39,522 bases of DNA from Deltaproteobacteria bacterium (lineage in GTDB: Bacteria > Desulfobacterota > Desulfuromonadia > Geobacterales > Pseudopelobacteraceae), in contig JACPFJ010000038.1 in NCBI GenBank assembly GCA_016182975.1, forward strand, positions 1-39,522, read 5' to 3'. Under the pieces are notes generated by a model, which was not told the DNA's origin, did not search any database, and saw only the letters and a program-made list of their open reading frames with translations. Of the stretch, positions 11,468 through 18,548 are shown one piece after another. Numbering within the stretch: the first letter of the stretch is position 1; each line of letters starts with the position of its first letter. Both the position numbers and the translations under genes were made by a program.

Positions 11468-11944
11468 ATGAAACGGATTCTCATCGCCCTCCTGCCGGCC
11501 CTGGCGTTTCCCGCCCTGGCCGGAGCGGCCGCCATGTCCAGCCCCAACTACCAGATCGTCGGCTCGGTCATCTCCAGCGGCGGCGGCAAGTCGGACTCGA
11601 CCGACTTCGGCAAGGCGGGGGTCATCGTCGGCCAGGGGGTCTTCATCCCGCCGGCCGACAAGCCCCTGAGCAGCCCGAGCTTTACCGCCAAGGCGGCTGC
11701 GCTGGCCGGTCCGACCGGGAGCCTCTCGACCCACACCGGCGACATCAACGGCAACGGCGGCGTGGACATCATCGACGCCCTACTGGCGCTGCGATGCAGC
11801 GTCGGCCTTTTTCAGCCCGATGCGACCCAACTTTTCAGGGGGGATGTCGGACCGCTGACCAAGGGGGTGGCCGTGGGAGACGGCAGGATCGATATCGAGG
11901 ACGCCATGCTGATCCTGCGCAAGGCGGTCGGGTTGTGGTGGTAA
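11468..11944 (+). CDS. Exported small protein with C-terminal dockerin-like repeat
   Basis: 158 residues. A signal peptide covers residues 1-21 (LPALAFPALAGAA). The next part (SSPNYQIVGSVISSGGGKS...) resembles the N-terminal segment of exported deltaproteobacterial proteins of unknown function. Residues about 90-158 hold a dockerin type I-like pair. The first loop, DINGNGGVDIID, has acidic or amide ligands at positions 1, 3, 5, 9 and 12 and leads into the helix ALLALRCSVGL. The second (GDGRIDIEDAMLILRKAVGL) keeps the helix but lacks the first ligands. Dockerins bind cohesins through calcium-loaded loops. The gene starts six bases after the collagen gene, with a GGGAGG site inside that gene's end, so the two are almost certainly co-transcribed. 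Confidence 0.85.
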   Translation: MKRILIALLPALAFPALAGAAAMSSPNYQIVGSVISSGGGKSDSTDFGKAGVIVGQGVFIPPADKPLSSPSFTAKAAALAGPTGSLSTHTGDINGNGGVDIIDALLALRCSVGLFQPDATQLFRGDVGPLTKGVAVGDGRIDIEDAMLILRKAVGLWW

Positions 11945-11986
11945 GGGTCGGGAGCAATTAATTTCAAACAAACGGAGGCATACATC

Positions 11987-12541
11987 ATGATGAAAAAACT
12001 TGGCGGGGCAATCCTGGCCCTGGCTGTTACGGCAATGCTGCATGGCTGCGGGGATGAGCGTCCTATCCCCGGACAGACCTCCCCGTCGCAAACACCCCTT
12101 GCGGCGGGGACCTACAAGCTGGCCTTCACGGCCATCAGCACGGCCCGCCTGGACGCCCCCATCAGCGGCATCGACGTGGCGATAGGGCTCCCGACTGGTG
12201 TCAGCCTGGACACGACAACCGGCGGCGGCAGCGGGCAGATCGGCCCCGGAGCACTTGCGACCGGCAACGCCATCATCGGCACCGGCCTGGCGTTCGGCAA
12301 CTACTCGGTCTCGACCCACCGGGCCTATCTGAGCATGGCGACGACCCAGGAGACCTACCGCAGCGGCAATTTCCTGCTGATGAGCTTCAGGGTGGAGCCG
12401 GGCGCGGTGGTATCGGAGTACGACATCGTGACGCTCAACGCGACATACCCGAGATACAAGGTGGTGGGGATGGATCAGGCCACGCACAGCTCGGTGGTGC
12501 TGACGGACAGGGTAAAGACCACGCTGAGCGTGATCAGGTAA
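11987..12541 (+). CDS. Lipoprotein, possibly with a cohesin-like fold
   Basis: 184 residues. The N-terminus is a lipoprotein signal with lipobox LHGC, giving a lipidated Cys at about residue 21. The rest is beta-strand-rich and resembles cohesin-type domains in outline: ISGIDVAIGLPTGVSL near the start (compare the 'xGFDVTLTYDPAVL' strand of cohesins), then IIGTGLAFGNYSV, and SGNFLLMSFRVEPG near the end (compare 'SGTLATLTFKV'). This is pattern resemblance, not a confirmed family match. Position supports it: it follows a dockerin-like gene by 42 bases with a strong GGAGG site. If right, it would be a membrane anchor for the dockerin protein. Otherwise it is a lipoprotein of unknown role. Confidence 0.8.
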   Translation: MMKKLGGAILALAVTAMLHGCGDERPIPGQTSPSQTPLAAGTYKLAFTAISTARLDAPISGIDVAIGLPTGVSLDTTTGGGSGQIGPGALATGNAIIGTGLAFGNYSVSTHRAYLSMATTQETYRSGNFLLMSFRVEPGAVVSEYDIVTLNATYPRYKVVGMDQATHSSVVLTDRVKTTLSVIR

Positions 12542-12595
12542 ACCTGATCGGGAATCAGGGATCAGGAAAGTCAATAGCTTTCCTGGTTAACACCA

Positions 12596-12843
12596 ATCTC
12601 CCGCTGTTCAGGTTCCTCCCCCTTCAAAGCATAAGCGCTAACTTTGAGCTTTTAGTCCCTTCCCCTTCAAGGGGAAGGTTAGGATGGGGATGGGTTTGGT
12701 TTTGGTAATTTGCTGAAATTCCACAATCTACCCCATCCCCACCCCGGCCCTCCCCTTGAAGGGGAGGGAGAAAATCATGGTGATTTTGCTTAAGTTAGCG
12801 CAAATGCCCCTTGAAGGGGAGGGTGACTTTATCAGCGGGAGAT
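12596..12843. repeat. 248-bp imperfect palindromic element, MITE-like
   Basis: The two ends are inverted copies over about 55 bases. ATCTCCCGCTG at 12596-12606 pairs with CAGCGGGAGAT at 12833-12843. The match continues through a CCTCCCCTTCAA-type block and GCGCTAACTT (12634-12643) against AAGTTAGCGC (12791-12800). The middle holds a second nested inversion, CCCCTTCAAGGGG with GGGGATGGG against CCCCATCCCC with CCCCTTGAAGGGG. There is no ORF. This is the form of a non-autonomous palindromic element. It follows the secreted-protein cluster and precedes the thi riboswitch. Confidence 0.7.
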
Positions 12844-12875
12844 CAGTGCTTCTGCGTGAAACCACGAAAGACTGC

Positions 12876-12910
12876 AAAGGCGGACACTATAAAAGGTGCG
12901 CCGCCTTTTT
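12876..12910 (+). terminator. Intrinsic terminator of the secreted-protein cluster
   Basis: An AAAGGCGG / CCGCC stem (12876-12883 and 12901-12905) is followed by TTTTT. It lies downstream of the lipoprotein gene and the palindromic element and just before the thi promoter, so it insulates the two units. Confidence 0.6.
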
Positions 12911-12923
12911 GCCGTCATAGACA

Positions 12924-12952
12924 TTGACAGGAAGATCGAATTCCAGTACCGT
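12924..12952 (+). promoter_or_regulatory. Candidate sigma-70 promoter of the thi operon
   Basis: TTGACA at 12924-12929, then 17 bases, then TACCGT at 12947-12952. The -35 is perfect and the -10 is weak. It would place the transcript start about 10 bases before the riboswitch, as expected for a leader-controlled operon. Confidence 0.5.
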
Positions 12953-12965
12953 AATCGCGATGTAA

Positions 12966-13056
12966 GGCCCTGGGGGAGTTCGTCAGAACTGAGATGATTC
13001 CGCGGAATCAGACCCTTTGAACCTGATCCGGCTCATACCGGCGTAGGAAAGCGGCT
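12966..13056 (+). promoter_or_regulatory. TPP riboswitch (THI element)
   Basis: The conserved parts of the thiamine pyrophosphate aptamer occur in order: GGGGGAG at about 12972, CTGAGATGA at about 12989, GACCCTTTGAACCTGATC at 13011-13028, and CATACCGGCGTAGGAAAGC at 13034-13052. Only the P3/P4 loops differ in detail. It precedes thiamine synthesis genes, which fits the family. Binding of TPP should favour the terminator that follows and so shut the operon when thiamine is plentiful. Confidence 0.95.
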
Positions 13057-13092
13057 TGTTTGGTGTTGTCCGGTATAGCCGCCTGATTTTTT
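13051..13092 (+). terminator. Riboswitch expression-platform terminator
   Basis: GCGGCT at 13051-13056 pairs with AGCCGC at 13077-13082, followed by CTGATTTTTTC. The first arm overlaps the 3' edge of the TPP aptamer, so formation of the aptamer's closing stem and of this hairpin are linked. A second T-rich run (13101-13114) follows before the thiED start. Confidence 0.75.
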
Positions 13093-13127
13093 CAGCGCGG
13101 TTTTTTGTTTTTTTCAAGGAACTCTCA

Positions 13128-14600
13128 ATGAGCGACCACAGCAAACCATTCCGGCTCGTCGTCAGCAATCCGGCACAGCCTCCCGCCATCGCGGGGGTCT
13201 ATCTCATCACCGACCAAGGGGAGCGCCTGGTGGAACGGGTGCGCATGGCCCTGACCGGCGGGGTCTCTGTCGTGCAGTACCGCGCCAAGGGGAGGGAGCG
13301 CGGGGCCTGCCTGGCGGAGGGGGGCGAGTTGAGGCGGCTCTGCCTCGGTTTCGGCGTGCCCTTCATCGTCAACGACGATGTCCGGCTTGCCAGGGAACTG
13401 GATGCCGACGGTGTCCATCTGGGGCAGGACGACGGCAGCGTTGCCGCGGCACGGGAGCTTTTGGGAACGGGCAGGATCATCGGCAAGTCGACCCACAACC
13501 TTGACGAGGCCCTCCAGGCGGAACGGGATGGGGCCGACTATATCGGCTTCGGCGCCATGTACCCCACCGACAGCAAGGCCGTCGCCCATATCCCCGGCAC
13601 CGCAGGCCTCGCGGCCATCCGCGAGCGGATAAAGCTGCCGGTTGTCGCCATCGGGGGGATCACCACCAGCAATGCCTGCCGGGTGATCGACGCCGGCGCC
13701 GACGCCCTGGCGGTGATCTCCTCGGTGCTCTCCAGCCCGCGCCCCGGCATTGCGGCGGCGGAACTGAAGCTGCTCTTCAACCGCAACCGGCCGTTTCCGC
13801 GGGGTACCGTCCTGACGGTTGCCGGCAGCGATTCCGGAGGCGGGGCCGGCATCCAGGCCGACATCAAGGTCATCACCCTGCTGGGGAGCTACGCTGCCAG
13901 CGTGCTGACCGCCCTGACGGCCCAGAACACGAGGGGCGTCTCCTCGATCCACGGCCTGCCGCCTTCGTTCGTCATCGACCAGCTCGCCACGGTGCTCTCC
14001 GACATCCCGGTGGACGTGATCAAGACCGGCATGCTGCACACCCCCGCCATCATCTCGGCCCTGGCGGAACGGCTGGGCGAACGCCAGGCCATGATCCCGC
14101 TGGTCATCGATCCGGTGATGATCGCCAAGGGGGGAGCGGCGCTGATGGAACTCGACTCGATCAACGTCTTCCGCGAACAGTTGCTGCCGCTGGCCTACCT
14201 GCTGACCCCCAACATCCCCGAGGCGGAGCGGCTTCTGGGGCGGCCGGTGCGCTCGGAACAGGAGATGGAGCAGGCCGCCCGCGACCTGCACGCCCTGGGC
14301 GCGGCCAATGTCCTCATCAAGGGGGGGCATCTGACAGGCAGGCACTCAATCGACGTCCTCTTTGACGGCAGCGAATGCCGCACCTTCTCCGGCGAGCGGA
14401 TCTTCAGCAGCAATACCCACGGCACCGGCTGCTCCTTTGCCTCGGCCGTCGCCACCTTCCTGGCCCAGGGGGAGCCGCTGAGGGGCGCCGTAGAGAAGGG
14501 GAAGCAATTTATCACCACGGCGATACGGCTTGCCCGACCCCTCGGTAAAGGCCACAGCCCGGTCAATCACTTTGCCGCTGCGCGACAAATTGATAGGTAG
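13128..14600 (+). CDS. thiED: Bifunctional thiamine-phosphate synthase / HMP-phosphate kinase
   Basis: 490 residues, a natural fusion. ThiE (residues about 20-225) joins HMP-PP to the thiazole phosphate. It shows QYRAK, FIVNDDVRLA, VHLGQDD, DYIGFGAMYPT and VAIGGI. ThiD (about 230-485) phosphorylates HMP and HMP-P. It shows AGSDSGGGAGIQADIKV and the anion-hole motif NTHGTGCSFASA. The start chosen is the ATG after AAGGA at 13116-13120; a longer frame back to 13056 would run through the terminator. The stop codon lies inside a hexamer repeat (14595-14623), so the last residues (RQIDR) probably come from an insertion. The gene is controlled by the TPP riboswitch upstream. Confidence 0.96.
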   Translation: MSDHSKPFRLVVSNPAQPPAIAGVYLITDQGERLVERVRMALTGGVSVVQYRAKGRERGACLAEGGELRRLCLGFGVPFIVNDDVRLARELDADGVHLGQDDGSVAAARELLGTGRIIGKSTHNLDEALQAERDGADYIGFGAMYPTDSKAVAHIPGTAGLAAIRERIKLPVVAIGGITTSNACRVIDAGADALAVISSVLSSPRPGIAAAELKLLFNRNRPFPRGTVLTVAGSDSGGGAGIQADIKVITLLGSYAASVLTALTAQNTRGVSSIHGLPPSFVIDQLATVLSDIPVDVIKTGMLHTPAIISALAERLGERQAMIPLVIDPVMIAKGGAALMELDSINVFREQLLPLAYLLTPNIPEAERLLGRPVRSEQEMEQAARDLHALGAANVLIKGGHLTGRHSIDVLFDGSECRTFSGERIFSSNTHGTGCSFASAVATFLAQGEPLRGAVEKGKQFITTAIRLARPLGKGHSPVNHFAAARQIDR

Positions 14601-14623
14601 AGGTAAAGGTAGAGGTAAAGAAC
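14595..14623. repeat. Left arm of hexamer repeat flanking a four-helix-bundle gene
   Basis: About four units of GGTAGA/GGTAAA followed by GAAC. It is the inverted partner of 14992-15021. It overlaps the last codons and stop of thiED. Confidence 0.8.
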
Positions 14624-14627
14624 GGCG

Positions 14628-14990
14628 ATGTTTACGAGTTTCAAGGATATGCCGGTATGGCAGCACTCTATTGCCATCGCAGAAGAAATACATACCCTGA
14701 CTGAAAACCTTCCAAGGAAGGAAGACTATGGCCTTACGTCTCAGATACGCCGGTCGGCATTGAGCATATCTGCAAATATTGCCGAGGGTTATGGCCGCCA
14801 GCATACCCTAGACAAGATAAACTTCTATTTCAACGCCAGAGGTTCTCTGACAGAGACTCAAAGTCACCTCGAATATGCGGCAAGGGTCAGCTATATCAGC
14901 ACAGACGATCTTGCTCGGCTTGACACACTTCTGTCCCGCCTCTATCACGAAATCAACAAGATCATCGGCTCCCTGCGAGCCTCGAAATGA
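14628..14990 (+). CDS. Four-helix-bundle protein of the 23S intervening-sequence (S23) family
   Basis: 120 residues. It shows the family's signature: F-x-x-M-x-V-W-Q in helix 1, then SQIRRSALSISANIAEGYGR, FNARGSLTETQSHLEYA, and a last helix LDTLLSRLYHEINKIIGSLRASK. Relatives are encoded in intervening sequences inside 23S rRNA genes, as the Avd proteins of diversity-generating retroelements, and as stand-alone genes of unknown role. They form basic pentameric barrels that may bind nucleic acid. This copy sits between thiED and thiC on the same strand, enclosed by inverted hexamer-repeat arms only five bases before its start and one base after its stop. It has no thiamine role that I can infer and looks like an inserted cassette. 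Confidence 0.92.
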   Translation: MFTSFKDMPVWQHSIAIAEEIHTLTENLPRKEDYGLTSQIRRSALSISANIAEGYGRQHTLDKINFYFNARGSLTETQSHLEYAARVSYISTDDLARLDTLLSRLYHEINKIIGSLRASK

Positions 14991-14991
14991 T

Positions 14992-15021
14992 GTTCTTTAC
15001 CTCTACCTCTACCTTTACCTG
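14992..15021. repeat. Right arm of hexamer repeat flanking a four-helix-bundle gene
   Basis: GTTC followed by four units of TTTACC/TCTACC. The reverse complement matches the arm at 14595-14623 with only scattered differences. It ends next to the ribosome binding site of thiC. Confidence 0.8.
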
Positions 15022-15033
15022 AACGGAGTTCAC

Positions 15034-16320
15034 ATGACACAGTTAGAATTCGCCCGCAGGGGTGTCATAACCGAAAAGATGCAGCATGCGGCCGCGGCGG
15101 AGGGGGTTGCGCCCGAATTCATCCGCGACGGAATGGCCGCCGGAACCATAGTCGTCTGCCACAACGTCAGGCACGTGGGCGGCACGCCTTTGCCGGTCGG
15201 TACCGGATTGCGCACCAAGATCAACGCCAACATCGGCTCCTCCTCAGACGACACCGACATGCAGAAGGAGCTGGAGAAGGCCCGCACCGCCGTCAGGTAC
15301 GGCGCCGACGCCATCATGGACCTCTCCACCGGCGGCCCCGTGGATGAGATCCGCCGTGCGGTCATCGCCGAGACCGGCGCCTGCATCGGCTCCGTGCCGC
15401 TGTACCAGGCCGCCCTGGATGCGGTCAGGGTCAAGAAGAAGGCCATCGTCGACATGACGGTGGACGACATCTTCGCCGGCATCATCAAGCACGCCGAGGA
15501 CGGGGTGGACTTCATCACCGTGCACTGCGGCGTGACGCGCTCCACCGTCGAACGGATGCGAAACGAGGGGCGGCTGATGGACGTGGTCTCGCGCGGCGGG
15601 GCCTTCACCATCGAGTGGATGAACTACAACAACAGGGAGAACCCGCTCTTCGAGCACTTCGACCGGCTGCTGGAGATCACCAAAGAGTACGACATGACCC
15701 TCTCGCTGGGGGACGGCTTCCGCCCCGGCTGCCTGGCCGACGCCACCGACCGCGCCCAGATCCACGAGCTGATCATCCTCGGCGAGTTGACCCAGCGGGC
15801 CCAGGACGCCGGTGTGCAGGTGATGATCGAGGGACCGGGGCACGTGCCGCTCCACCAGATCCAGGCCAACATCATCCTGCAGAAGCGGCTCTGCCACGGC
15901 GCCCCGTTCTACGTCCTGGGTCCGCTGGTGACCGACATCGCCCCGGGCTACGACCACATCACCTGCGCCATCGGTGGTGCCATCGCCGCCGCGGCCGGGG
16001 CCGACTTCCTCTGCTACGTCACCCCCTCCGAACACCTGCGCCTGCCGGACGTGCAGGACGTGCGCGACGGCGTGATCGCCTCGCGCATCGCCGCCCATGC
16101 GGCCGATATCGCCAAGGGGGTCAAGGGGGCCATGGCAAAGGACATAGCCATGGCAAAATGCAGGAAAGGGCTGGACTGGGATGGCCAGTTCGCCCTGGCG
16201 CTCGACCCGGACAAGGCCCGCGAGTTCAGGGCCAACTCACCGGTTGCCGACCACGGGGCCTGCACCATGTGCGGGGAGTTCTGCGCCTACAAGGTGATGG
16301 ACGAGGCGATGAAACGGTAA
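15034..16320 (+). CDS. thiC: Phosphomethylpyrimidine synthase ThiC
   Basis: 428 residues. This radical-SAM-type enzyme converts aminoimidazole ribotide to HMP-phosphate, the pyrimidine half of thiamine. Seen here: GGTPLPVGTGLRTKINANIG, a core STGG, SVPLYQA, FITVHCGVT, SLGDGFRPGC, MIEGPGHVP and LGPLVTDIAPGYDHI. The C-terminal 4Fe-4S motif is CTMCGEFC (Cys410, Cys413, Cys417). It is the short form without the N-terminal extension of the enterobacterial enzyme (over 600 residues), as in archaea and many anaerobes. GGAG at 15024-15027 supports the ATG. It belongs to the riboswitch operon but is separated from thiED by the four-helix cassette. Confidence 0.97.
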   Translation: MTQLEFARRGVITEKMQHAAAAEGVAPEFIRDGMAAGTIVVCHNVRHVGGTPLPVGTGLRTKINANIGSSSDDTDMQKELEKARTAVRYGADAIMDLSTGGPVDEIRRAVIAETGACIGSVPLYQAALDAVRVKKKAIVDMTVDDIFAGIIKHAEDGVDFITVHCGVTRSTVERMRNEGRLMDVVSRGGAFTIEWMNYNNRENPLFEHFDRLLEITKEYDMTLSLGDGFRPGCLADATDRAQIHELIILGELTQRAQDAGVQVMIEGPGHVPLHQIQANIILQKRLCHGAPFYVLGPLVTDIAPGYDHITCAIGGAIAAAAGADFLCYVTPSEHLRLPDVQDVRDGVIASRIAAHAADIAKGVKGAMAKDIAMAKCRKGLDWDGQFALALDPDKAREFRANSPVADHGACTMCGEFCAYKVMDEAMKR

Positions 16321-16324
16321 TAGG

Positions 16325-16394
16325 AGGATCGAGGTTCGAGGATCTAGGTTCGAGGTTTGTCCTCGTTCCTCGAACCTTTTTCCTCGTTCCTTCC
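16325..16394. repeat. Heptamer inverted-repeat element after thiC, without a gene
   Basis: The left arm (16325-16358) is about five degenerate units of AGGTTCG. The right arm (16360-16394) is the inverse, TCCTCGT/TCCTCGA. Nothing but one base separates the arms. It fills the whole gap between two convergent genes. Confidence 0.75.
16346..16381 (+). terminator. thi operon terminator formed by the heptamer element
   Basis: AGGTTCGAGG (16346-16355) pairs perfectly with CCTCGAACCT (16368-16377), followed by TTTTCC. It can end transcription of thiC, so the repeat has probably been adopted as the operon's terminator. Confidence 0.6.
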
Positions 16395-16598
16395 TTAATT
16401 GTGTTTCTTGCTGAAATCCTTGAATGATGATTGCTGCGCAGGGGGTCTCTTCGGGGTGGTCAGGTCCCAGATCATCCTGGATAGGCTGCGTTCGATCGGG
16501 AACAGAAACAGCGCCAGGAGAAACATCATAAGGAATGCCACGAAAAAACCGACGATCATCATTACAATGATGGCGATGACCTCAACGAACAGGGGCAT
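16395..16598 (-). CDS. Small membrane protein of unknown function
   Basis: 67 residues. Residues about 5-34 are continuously hydrophobic (VIAIIVMMIVGFFVAFLMMFLLALFLF), enough for one long membrane span or a tight hairpin. A basic cytoplasmic tail of about 30 residues follows. GAAAGGAAGC just before the ATG is a good ribosome binding site, which argues that this short gene is real. It converges on thiC across the heptamer element. I do not recognise a family. Confidence 0.65.
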   Translation of the reverse strand: MPLFVEVIAIIVMMIVGFFVAFLMMFLLALFLFPIERSLSRMIWDLTTPKRPPAQQSSFKDFSKKHN

Positions 16599-16712
16599 GG
16601 CTGCTTCCTTTCATATGTTTTTCCCGACAGTTTAAAACATACTCCCTTTCAATGAAAATTGCAGTATGTGATTGTCACACCGTGCCGGTGACATGAAAGG
16701 TCGCCACGTCTG

Positions 16713-17063
16713 ATGTCCCACCCAATGGTTGCCAACATCTTTGCCGATCTCCCCCCGGCGCTGCCGGACGAGGTGTTCGAGACCCTGGCCGAGGCCGGGG
16801 ATGTGCGCATCGAGCGGATCGTCTCCAACGGCCAGGCCACGCCGGAAGGGGAGTGGTACGACCAAGGGCGCGCGGAATGGGTGCTGCTCCTGGCGGGGAG
16901 CGCCGGGCTGCTGATCGAGGGGGAGGAGGAGCCGCGCCCCCTGAAGCCGGGCGATTACCTGATGCTCCCGGCCCGCTGCCGCCACCGCGTGGCATGGACC
17001 GATCCGCTGGAGCGGACGGTTTGGCTGGCGGTGCATATCGGCGGACCTACAAAAATCATTTGA
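16713..17063 (+). CDS. Cupin-domain protein
   Basis: 116 residues, a single small beta-barrel. The second cupin motif is visible (PLKPGDYLMLPARCRHRVAW, with P-G-D and a His at the usual metal position). The first motif is loose (EWVLLLAGSAGLLIEGEEE) and lacks the usual HxH pair, so metal binding is uncertain. Similar proteins are annotated only as cupins. The start is the ATG at 16713, and an ATG at 16725 is possible. It stands alone between a small membrane protein and a repeat element. Confidence 0.85.
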   Translation: MSHPMVANIFADLPPALPDEVFETLAEAGDVRIERIVSNGQATPEGEWYDQGRAEWVLLLAGSAGLLIEGEEEPRPLKPGDYLMLPARCRHRVAWTDPLERTVWLAVHIGGPTKII

Positions 17064-17188
17064 AACGCAAAGACGCCAAGAAGCAAAGTAAAAACAGACT
17101 GTTAGCAGAAAAAGGCTCCCGCCTTTTTAGTGAACGACTTTTCCTTGGTAATGCTTTGATTTTCTTGGCGTCTTTGCACCTTTGCGTT
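17064..17188. repeat. Octamer inverted-repeat element (ACGCAAAG type)
   Basis: The left arm AACGCAAAGACGCCAAGAAG continues to 17088. The right arm (17154-17188) ends in CTTTGCGTT. The spacer begins GTAAAAACAG, as in the element at 20600, and holds a small hairpin (AAAGGCTCCCGCCTTTT) that could terminate transcription. It starts at the stop codon of the cupin gene. Confidence 0.75.
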
Positions 17189-17252
17189 AAGGAACTGCTT
17201 ATTTATGGTGTGGTTGATCGCTGTGGTGAACGGAAACGAGCGGGGAGACTGA

Positions 17253-18197
17253 ATGCAGCACCAAACCACCGTTGAGGCCGAGGACGTGACCGCAGCCGAA
17301 CACCCCCCCCAGGGGCGCATCTACTTCTTCCTGATCCTGACCACGTTTTTCTGGGGCGGCAGCTTCCTTTTCAGCAAGATCGGTCTGCGGGAGATACCGC
17401 CGACACTGTTCGTCTTCGCCAGATTCACGCTGGCGGCCATGATCATGCTGATCGTCTGCTCCCGGCGCCTGGGCAGGCTGGATCGCGGCGCCCTGCTGCG
17501 CGGCTGCATCGTGGGGTTGGCCCTGGGGCTGACCAACCTGAGCTTCGTCTTCGGCGTCAAGGGGACCAGCATATCGCGGGCCGGGGTGCTGAACAACCTG
17601 TTCGTCCTGTTCATCCCGCTCATCACCAGGGTGGTATGGCGGGACCGCGTCGGGCGGGTGAACCTGGCCGGCATCGCGCTGGCCGTGGCCGGCATCTGGC
17701 TCCTGGCCACCGGCGGCGGGGTGGGTTTCAACCGCGGCGACCTGATCTCCACGCTCTGTGCCCTTTTCATCGCCGGTCACATCATCACCGTCTCCAAGGT
17801 CCTGCGGGACGATGACGTCTTCCTTGTCTCGCTGGTGCAGTTCGCCACGGTCGCCGTCATGGCCGGCCTGGCCTCACTGGCGCTCCCCACGCCGGAGTTC
17901 AGCGTCACGCCGACCGCCGCGATGTCGATCGTCTACTGCGCCATCTTTCCCACCGTGATCTGCTTCACCCTGCAGAACACCTACCAGCGTTATGTCACCC
18001 CCACCAGGGCCGGGCTGGTCTACACCCTCGATCCGGTCTGGAGCCTGCTGGCCGGTTTCTTCGTCCTGGGGGAGAGGCTGGACGGTCATGAATGGCTGGG
18101 GTGCTGGCTGATCTTCCTGGCGGCGCTATTCCCGCTGGCGGTGCGCTTTGTCGCCGAACGCAGGCTGGTGGACAGATATACAGCGGCTAGCGGCTAG
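17253..18197 (+). CDS. EamA/DMT-family inner-membrane transporter
   Basis: 314 residues with about ten membrane spans in two five-span EamA halves (residues about 23-155 and 165-300). Typical features are FFWGGSFLFSKIGL in span 1, the RAGVLNNLFVLFIPLI segment, and PTRAGLVYTLDPVWSLLAGFFVLGE near the end of the second half. Drug/metabolite transporters of this type export or import small metabolites such as amino acids; the substrate cannot be told. GGGGAGA before the ATG fits. The last residues (TAASG) and the stop codon are encoded by a heptamer repeat (18182-18207). Confidence 0.92.
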   Translation: MQHQTTVEAEDVTAAEHPPQGRIYFFLILTTFFWGGSFLFSKIGLREIPPTLFVFARFTLAAMIMLIVCSRRLGRLDRGALLRGCIVGLALGLTNLSFVFGVKGTSISRAGVLNNLFVLFIPLITRVVWRDRVGRVNLAGIALAVAGIWLLATGGGVGFNRGDLISTLCALFIAGHIITVSKVLRDDDVFLVSLVQFATVAVMAGLASLALPTPEFSVTPTAAMSIVYCAIFPTVICFTLQNTYQRYVTPTRAGLVYTLDPVWSLLAGFFVLGERLDGHEWLGCWLIFLAALFPLAVRFVAERRLVDRYTAASG

Positions 18198-18207
18198 CGG
18201 CTGGCGG
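18182..18207. repeat. Tandem heptamer AGCGGCT at the end of the transporter gene
   Basis: Three exact copies of AGCGGCT followed by GGCGG. They encode the transporter's last residues and its stop. No inverted partner lies nearby. Confidence 0.75.
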
Positions 18208-18276
18208 AATTACCTGAATAGGCACTTCCGGGCTTGAATTTTCGGCGGAAATGGGGTAAGGTGCAAACCCGCTTCC

Positions 18277-18364
18277 GGAGAGGTGTCCGAGTGGTCGATG
18301 GTGCCTGACTCGAAATCAGGTGTACCGAAAGGTACCTAGGGTTCGAATCCCTACCTCTCCGCCA
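18277..18364 (+). tRNA. tRNA-Ser (anticodon CGA)
   Basis: The acceptor stem GGAGAGG pairs with CCTCTCC, followed by G and an encoded CCA. The anticodon stem CCTGA/TCAGG encloses loop CTCGAAA with anticodon CGA at 18311-18313, reading UCG. The long variable arm (TGTACCGAAAGGTACCT) is typical of serine tRNAs, and the T loop is GGTTCGAATCC. Confidence 0.97.
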
Positions 18365-18374
18365 GTATTCAACA

Positions 18375-18403
18375 GGGTTCGCCGGTTTCCGGCGGACCCT
18401 TTT
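18375..18403 (+). terminator. Terminator of tRNA-Ser
   Basis: GGGTTCGCCGG and CCGGCGGACCC form an 11-bp stem (one G-T pair) with a tiny loop, followed by TTTT. It starts ten bases after the tRNA. Confidence 0.85.
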
Positions 18404-18548
18404 CACGTCATTGAGCCGATGTGCCATTGGAATAAGAAAAAAATTCTCCGAACCTCAAAAAAATATTTACTCCGGAGCGACTCCATGAGAAGTTTGGCGC
18501 CTGCGGATTCGGCATATTGAATAGTGAACCTTCCCGAAGGAGGATGTG

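Noticed and set aside
9653..11734. 693-codon open frame on the minus strand across the end of the collagen gene
   Set aside because: The same antisense effect. It also crosses the gap between two well-supported plus-strand genes and has no recognisable domain or ribosome site.
12543..12566. Hairpin CCTGATC...GATCAGG just after the lipoprotein gene as the terminator
   Set aside because: There is no T run. The GC-rich hairpin with TTTTT at 12876-12910 is a better candidate.
13125..14345. 406-codon frame opposite thiED
   Set aside because: The plus-strand frame has all ThiE and ThiD motifs, so this is a shadow.
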